Assembly (NCBI GenBank): GCA_045649545.1
Contig: JAZRQE010000034.1
Coordinates: 1-9,744 of the forward strand
Direction: 5' to 3'
Length of the DNA: 9,744 nucleotides
From: UMGS172 sp045649545
Lineage (GTDB): Bacteria > Bacillota > Clostridia > Oscillospirales > Acutalibacteraceae
In this document: in pieces, positions 6,118 through 9,744 of the stretch
Numbering within the stretch: position 1 is the stretch's first letter
How the letters are laid out: each line of letters opens with the position of its first letter
The notes under the pieces: model-generated
Database searches by the model: none
What the model saw: only the letters and a program-made list of their open reading frames with translations
Told to the model about the DNA's origin: nothing
Position numbers and translations under genes: made by a program

Positions 6118-7863
6118 TTATTTGATGCTGTTTTCGTAAGACTCAATCATCTTCTTAAACGTGTGTCCCGTAGTGCAAACATTGACAATACCGTTATCAG
6201 TGGGCTCGTTTTCATCGATTTTTTCGGCATTTTTAATAGATTTATGGCGTTTTCGTAAGCTTGACAAATGTTTCTCAACCGTCTCTCCCGAGAAAATCTT
6301 TACCGAAATTTCAACAGTGCCTTCTTCAATAGGAGTTACATAAATCTTGTCAATATATCTGTTTATGAATGCAGAGTCAATCATATTCTGACTTGCTTCA
6401 TTTTCGGCTTTAAGCAGAATATTACGTATCTCTTCAATTTTCTGCTTGTATTCGGAGCGTGAGTTTATTTCATATTCAATTTCCTGAATGGCAGAGTAAA
6501 TTTCAGAAGACTCATCGGTAATTTGTTTGTTCAGCTCAATAAAATCTCGGTCGTTGATTTGTCCTGAAATGTTGTACTCAAGCAACTTCGATTTTTTCTT
6601 TGATAAAAAATCAAGTCGGTCTTTGAGCTTTTGTAGTTCACCCGATGAAGTATCCTTTGCTAATATCTCGGCGTACATATTTGTGTATTCATCGATAATT
6701 AACTTTGCATCCTCGGCGGTGTCCTTAAATACCTCGTAAAGAACCTCTTTGATTTCTTCTTCATAAATAGTGAATGAGGGACATGAATCTGTACCATTGT
6801 TGATTTTGCCACTGCATATCCAGCGGGATAACACATTGCCCTTGCGGTCTTTACTATCTTTGCGGTAGTATAGCTTTCCGCAATGGGTACAATACATTTT
6901 ACCGGTCAACAGATTTGGGTGGTTGCATAGATTCTGCCTGTTCTTAACATCACGGCTACGCCTTCTAAGAACAGCGTTGGCTTTTTCCCATAGTTCCTCA
7001 TCAACAATAGCAGGAACAATCTCGCCCGTTTCGTCCTTAAACATAACCCATTCTTCGGGCGGTAAAAACTTTTGCTTTTTGGTGAACATATCAATTATCT
7101 TTACCTTGTTACCAACATAGTAGCCCTTGTATTTTGGGTTGGAAATGGTGTTGGACATTGTACTGTGGCAGATACGCTTACCGTTGTTGTTGCGGTAACC
7201 TTTGTTCCAAAAGATTTCTTCAATCTGTTTCATACTGTATTGGTCGGTTGCGTAAAGCTCAAATAATTCACGCACCATTTCCGCTTCTTTTTCATCAATA
7301 ACTAATCTTTTGTTGTCCTTGCGGTAGCCAAATATACGGCTGTTACCAAGGACGACATTTTTCTTTATAGCTTCTTGATGACCAAATTTAATACGACTTG
7401 ACAGTTTACGCAACTCGTCCTGTGCAATACCCGACATAATAGTTAGCCGAAGTTCGCTATCTTCGTCAAGGGTATTGATATTATCGTTCTGAAAGAATAC
7501 GCCCACGCCATAGGAAAGTAGGTCACGAGTGTATTGAATACTGTCAAGCGTATTACGGGCAAAACGGGTGATTTCCTTTGTGATAACAAGGTCAAAAAGT
7601 CCTGCTTTTGCATCACTAATCATATTGTGGAAGTTCTCACGCTTTTTGGTGCTCATACCCGAAAGACCTTCGTCAATATATCCCTCAACAAACTCCCAGT
7701 TAGCGTTCTTTTTAATAAAGTTGCGGTAATAGGATATCTGGTTGTCGAGAGAGTTCAACTGCTCGTCCTTTTCAGAAGATACACGAGCATAAAATGTAAC
7801 CCGCATCGGTATCTCATATATACTTTTAGTCCTCATCATCTGACGGACTGAATGTACATCCAT
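6118..7863 (-). CDS. Large serine recombinase (site-specific integrase/excisionase)
   Basis: This enzyme exchanges DNA strands between attachment sites through a Ser-DNA intermediate, as in phage integrases and TnpX-type transposases. Numbered from the ATG at 7863 (581 residues), the resolvase domain spans 20-160 with catalytic YARVS (Ser29), SLDNQ (38-42), and TRFARN (99-104, Arg100 and Arg103). The recombinase domain spans ~170-300 (FGY 178-180, NPKYKGYYVGNK 242-253). The zinc ribbon has CTHC (Cys325, 328), Cys350 and Cys361. A coiled coil runs from ~400 to 490, as in enzymes that control integration direction. Open frame continues upstream to a TTG at 7896, but AGAGGAGA (7881-7874) sits about 11 nt before the ATG at 7863, so I start there. 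All domains are present and intact. No directionality-factor gene is visible. It is transcribed alone. Confidence 0.92.
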   Translation of the reverse strand: MDVHSVRQMMRTKSIYEIPMRVTFYARVSSEKDEQLNSLDNQISYYRNFIKKNANWEFVEGYIDEGLSGMSTKKRENFHNMISDAKAGLFDLVITKEITRFARNTLDSIQYTRDLLSYGVGVFFQNDNINTLDEDSELRLTIMSGIAQDELRKLSSRIKFGHQEAIKKNVVLGNSRIFGYRKDNKRLVIDEKEAEMVRELFELYATDQYSMKQIEEIFWNKGYRNNNGKRICHSTMSNTISNPKYKGYYVGNKVKIIDMFTKKQKFLPPEEWVMFKDETGEIVPAIVDEELWEKANAVLRRRSRDVKNRQNLCNHPNLLTGKMYCTHCGKLYYRKDSKDRKGNVLSRWICSGKINNGTDSCPSFTIYEEEIKEVLYEVFKDTAEDAKLIIDEYTNMYAEILAKDTSSGELQKLKDRLDFLSKKKSKLLEYNISGQINDRDFIELNKQITDESSEIYSAIQEIEYEINSRSEYKQKIEEIRNILLKAENEASQNMIDSAFINRYIDKIYVTPIEEGTVEISVKIFSGETVEKHLSSLRKRHKSIKNAEKIDENEPTDNGIVNVCTTGHTFKKMIESYENSIK

Positions 7864-7873
7864 AAAACTTAAA

Positions 7874-7881
7874 TCTCCTCT
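7874..7881 (-). promoter_or_regulatory. Ribosome binding site that decides the recombinase start
   Basis: AGAGGAGA on the minus strand precedes the ATG at 7863 with a somewhat long spacing of about 11 nt. It falls inside the possible N-terminal extension from the TTG at 7896, which has no such site of its own. Confidence 0.6.
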
Positions 7882-7932
7882 CAAAATTTTCGTCAATAAA
7901 TTATTTGTTGTTCATTGTCAAATTACAATATT

Positions 7933-7961
7933 ATATTACCACAAAATATTATTTAAATCAA
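7933..7961 (-). promoter_or_regulatory. Candidate promoter of the serine recombinase gene
   Basis: The -35 box TTGATT (7961-7956) and the -10 box TAATAT (7938-7933) are 17 bp apart. A TATAAT also lies 3 bp further downstream, but its spacing (20 bp) would be too long. The region is very A+T rich, so chance matches are possible. Confidence 0.5.
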
Positions 7962-8020
7962 TAACATATTTTAAATATCCACACCCATTAGAAATCTCGT
8001 TATATCACTACAAACTTAAT

Positions 8021-8059
8021 TACAAAACCCCTGTTCAATACAGAATTGAACAAGGGTTT
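8021..8059 (-). terminator. Terminator of the membrane protein-TIR operon
   Basis: The arms 8025-8039 and 8045-8059 pair over 15 positions. The single mismatch is a G-U wobble only in minus-strand RNA, which supports minus-strand use. GGGGTTTTG follows the stem. It lies about 70 nt beyond the TIR gene stop. A smaller hairpin, GTGG-TTTA-CCAC (8069-8080), stands between. Confidence 0.75.
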
Positions 8060-8129
8060 GAGTTATTGGTGGTTTACCACTACTTTTGTTGTCAACGTGT
8101 TGTGGCGCTGTCCGAAGTATTTTGTACAA

Positions 8130-8741
8130 TTAACGTTGTTTTACTAAATTGTATCCCGATGCATCATTTTCGCTTTTGTCATATGCATTATCGATATACT
8201 TTTGTGGATCTGACAGAAAATCGTCCTCCGTAACAAAAGCAATATAAGATCCTGTGAGTTTATCATAAGTCTTGCACTTTTCACAGCAATAAACCTTTGG
8301 TTCTTGATTAAAACGATTGTTGTTTATAATATCAAACAACTTTTCTGTATGGTAATTTGTTGAGGTATGACCATCTTCTTTTATAACTTCATATTTCAAC
8401 CAATCATATGAACCGTTAACTTTTTGAATAACTCCCACTACTCCATTGGTATGGGATATCCTGTTTTTTCGACTAATGCTTTTTAAACAGTATTCAATTT
8501 CCCAATCAATCCAATTACTATTTTTCATGTTAGGAGATAAGATTACAATAGTTACGGATGTATCATACATCATATCTTTTAGATTTTTCTTAATGTTTTC
8601 GGTTGAGGTGTCTGTTAAATCAGGAGAATCACTGGTTTCGCCTTTATAATATGTAGCATCATCTCCTAATGCTTTAATAATATCATCTCTTAATTCTTGA
8701 GCTTCGCTATATTTGTACGAAATAAACGTTTTATGAGCCAT
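8130..8741 (-). CDS. TIR-like protein (ThsB/MTH538-type, PF08937-like)
   Basis: The 203-residue protein opens with the strand HKTFISYKYSEA (3-14), typical of TIR-like folds. Next come YYKGETSDSPDLTD (31-44), a second strand DTSVTIVILSPNMKNSNWIDWEIEY (60-84), and GVVGVI (100-105). Glu81 in the WIDWEIEY helix is the candidate catalytic glutamate of TIR NAD+-consuming enzymes. The C-terminal third has a CCEKC cluster (152-156) and no other domain I know. Thoeris ThsB proteins of this fold make NAD-derived signals when phage is sensed. The same role is inferred here, not shown. The gene follows the small membrane protein by 21 nt with an AGGAGG site, and shares its promoter and terminator. There is no SIR2, SLOG, macro or caspase partner nearby. 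A non-defence role is possible. Confidence 0.75.
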   Translation of the reverse strand: MAHKTFISYKYSEAQELRDDIIKALGDDATYYKGETSDSPDLTDTSTENIKKNLKDMMYDTSVTIVILSPNMKNSNWIDWEIEYCLKSISRKNRISHTNGVVGVIQKVNGSYDWLKYEVIKEDGHTSTNYHTEKLFDIINNNRFNQEPKVYCCEKCKTYDKLTGSYIAFVTEDDFLSDPQKYIDNAYDKSENDASGYNLVKQR

Positions 8742-8762
8742 ATTTCATCCTCCTAAATCCCA

Positions 8763-9179
8763 TTATGTCAAATGAGTGATAATTATTATCCCTGTACAAA
8801 CCATTGCTAATGGTAAGTAAAACCACAGTTCAGTTGCAGAAAATAAGCACGACAAGAACTCATTTTTATTAATGCCAATATCATCTTTTGATACTTTTAA
8901 TGAAAAATCAATAACTTTTTCACTAGTCAAACGAACTTTTTCATACAGACACCTATACTGACGTTCTTGAAGCAAATAATACGAATCTAACCCCCAAAAG
9001 ATGATTACCGGGATATAAGCAACTAAAAAATACAGTTTATCTGTGTCTTTAGCAGCCAATGCAAAAATACCGGCAACAAGAGTCACTGCCCATCCTTTTA
9101 ACATAAAAGAGTTGCTTGCCATACGATTAATTACACCCTGAATCATTTCAAGATGCCTGATTTTATTCTCACTATCCAT
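8763..9179 (-). CDS. Small three-helix membrane protein paired with the TIR-like gene
   Basis: The 138-residue protein has an amphipathic N-terminal helix (ENKIRHLEMIQGVINRMASNS, 4-24), membrane helices at ~27-43 and ~49-70, a charged loop with QERQYRCLYEKVR (71-83), a soluble segment, and a third helix at ~115-136. I know similar proteins from many bacteria but no assigned function. The short helical hairpin plus soluble part resembles SLATT-type membrane effectors that partner nucleotide-signal enzymes, though I cannot place it in that family. GAGGAAA 6 nt before the ATG fixes the start. It is the first gene of the operon with the TIR-like protein, which suggests it is that protein's effector, sensor or anchor. 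The coding DNA looks richer in A+T than ligA (by eye). Confidence 0.75.
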   Translation of the reverse strand: MDSENKIRHLEMIQGVINRMASNSFMLKGWAVTLVAGIFALAAKDTDKLYFLVAYIPVIIFWGLDSYYLLQERQYRCLYEKVRLTSEKVIDFSLKVSKDDIGINKNEFLSCLFSATELWFYLPLAMVCTGIIIITHLT

Positions 9180-9239
9180 CTTATTTCCTCATTTTAATTT
9201 ATTGTAAACTTTTATATTAAATTGAATAATTTCAAAATT

Positions 9240-9268
9240 AGTATACCTATTCTGAAATATGTAATTAA
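9240..9268 (-). promoter_or_regulatory. Candidate promoter of the membrane protein-TIR operon
   Basis: The -10 box TATACT (9245-9240) has a weak -35 box TTAATT (9268-9263) at 17 bp. The predicted leader is about 50 nt. The poor -35 box could mean low basal expression or an activator. Confidence 0.4.
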
Positions 9269-9282
9269 AGACAAAAGCCGAG

Positions 9283-9302
9283 ACAATATGTAAATATATT
9301 GT
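9283..9302. repeat. 7-bp inverted repeat upstream of the TIR operon promoter
   Basis: The arms ACAATAT (9283-9289) and ATATTGT (9296-9302) are separated by 6 nt. The repeat is 15 bp upstream of the operon's candidate -35 box, so it could be an operator. It could instead be the first hairpin of a plus-strand RNA ending at the terminator at 9328-9360. Confidence 0.35.
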
Positions 9303-9327
9303 GATAAAGTATACATTGGCAGTATCT

Positions 9328-9360
9328 GCGGTGGGTGGACAACCACCCACCGCTTTTTTT
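9328..9360 (+). terminator. Strong plus-strand terminator without an obvious gene
   Basis: A perfect 11-bp GC-rich stem (9328-9338 and 9343-9353) with an ACAA loop is followed by seven T (9354-9360). On the minus strand no T-run follows, so it is built to stop plus-strand transcription. No plus-strand coding region precedes it. It may end a small RNA, or be left over from a rearranged locus. Confidence 0.85.
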
Positions 9361-9377
9361 GTTACACAGAGAAACTT

Positions 9378-9744
9378 TCACCTTATGTCTACGCCCTGCG
9401 GTGTAGTAACCGACGACACAAGCGAAGACGTAGTACCGTTCAGACCGTTTTTATAACTGTACTGCGAAACTATCGGCGTTGCGGTGTTAACCGAAGTGGA
9501 AATAAGGCGGTTAAGTCCGTCATAATTATTAGTAAGTATTTTGCCTGTGGGCAGATTGACACTGCCGATAAGGTTTTTTTCATTATAATTATACCAATAG
9601 GTATGCGAAACACCGCCACGGCTATAATTAATCTTATTAATTCGGTTATAGGCGTCATAGTTCTGATAAATTGAAAATCCGTTATTGTTAATGGCATTTA
9701 CAAGTCTTCCGATAGAGTCATAACCAAAATAAGTAATATTTCCT
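9378..9744 (-). CDS. RHS/YD-repeat protein, C-terminal end only (partial)
   Basis: The minus-strand frame is open from the window edge for 121 codons to the TGA at 9380-9378. It shows the spaced aromatic-Asp pattern of YD repeats: GYDSIGRL, NYDAYNRI, YWYNYNEKN, NYDGLNRLIS, and YSYKNG. RHS proteins are large secreted or cell-surface proteins whose repeats form a shell around a C-terminal toxin or variable tip. The frame stops within a repeat-like run (SVTTPQGVDIR) with no core-end motif or toxin domain, so the gene looks cut short. The codons after the stop do not resume the pattern in a way I could recognise. It may be a pseudogene or an orphan repeat piece. The 5' part lies outside the window. 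Confidence 0.8.
   Translation of the reverse strand, partial: GNITYFGYDSIGRLVNAINNNGFSIYQNYDAYNRINKINYSRGGVSHTYWYNYNEKNLIGSVNLPTGKILTNNYDGLNRLISTSVNTATPIVSQYSYKNGLNGTTSSLVSSVTTPQGVDIR

Noticed and set aside
7864..7896. TTG start for an 11-residue longer serine recombinase
   Set aside because: No ribosome binding site precedes it, while AGAGGAGA lies in front of the ATG at 7863.
8130..9179. Canonical Thoeris type I or II
   Set aside because: No SIR2-SLOG ThsA and no macro domain fused to membrane helices is present in the window.
9470..9697. 75-codon minus-strand open frame inside the RHS region
   Set aside because: A different minus-strand frame gives a 121-codon open reading with clear YD repeats, so this is an out-of-frame shadow.
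1..9744. CRISPR array, tRNA or rRNA genes
   Set aside because: No regularly spaced repeats and no tRNA-like or rRNA-like stretches were seen on either strand.

Overview
The window looks like a low-GC Clostridia genome, probably of the Oscillospiraceae/Ruminococcaceae type. The reasons are the A+T-rich intergenic DNA, AGGAGG-type ribosome binding sites, the G5-3D cell-wall protein, the order rsmD-coaD-coiled-coil protein, and RHS/YD-repeat DNA. The organism is inferred from gene style only. Every protein gene I can support is on the minus strand, so transcription runs from high to low coordinates.

Layout from low to high coordinates. (a) 1-~141: left end of an insertion sequence. It holds the first 19 codons of an IS3-type orfA and a hairpin that buries its ribosome binding site. 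(b) 161-1105: membrane-anchored G5-3D cell-wall protein, expressed from a strong promoter at 1271-1298 through a ~160-nt leader with several hairpins. (c) 1501-2197: a PF00882-like putative metal-dependent hydrolase with its own long terminator. (d) 2284-3804: a three-gene operon, rsmD (16S rRNA methyltransferase), coaD (CoA biosynthesis) and a small coiled-coil protein. The genes overlap by 1 and 14 nt. There is a consensus promoter at 3849-3877 and a perfect terminator hairpin at 2216-2250. (e) 3904-5986: a monocistronic NAD+-dependent DNA ligase of a somewhat divergent type, with its own promoter and terminator. (f) 6068-7961: a large serine recombinase gene unit. (g) 8025-9268: a two-gene operon encoding a small three-helix membrane protein followed by a TIR-like (ThsB/MTH538-like) protein. 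(h) 9328-9360: a very strong terminator facing the plus strand, with no plus-strand gene to serve. (i) 9378-9744: the C-terminal end of an RHS/YD-repeat protein that runs off the window and appears to stop abruptly.

Regions b-e are ordinary chromosomal genes in separate short transcription units. Regions f-i look accessory: a site-specific recombinase, a probable TIR-based immune pair, and an RHS fragment. The most interesting system is the membrane protein-TIR pair at 8130-9179. Its layout fits a TIR enzyme that makes or destroys a nucleotide signal plus a membrane effector or partner, but it lacks the SIR2/SLOG ThsA of classic Thoeris. No attachment-site pair for the recombinase could be found inside the window.
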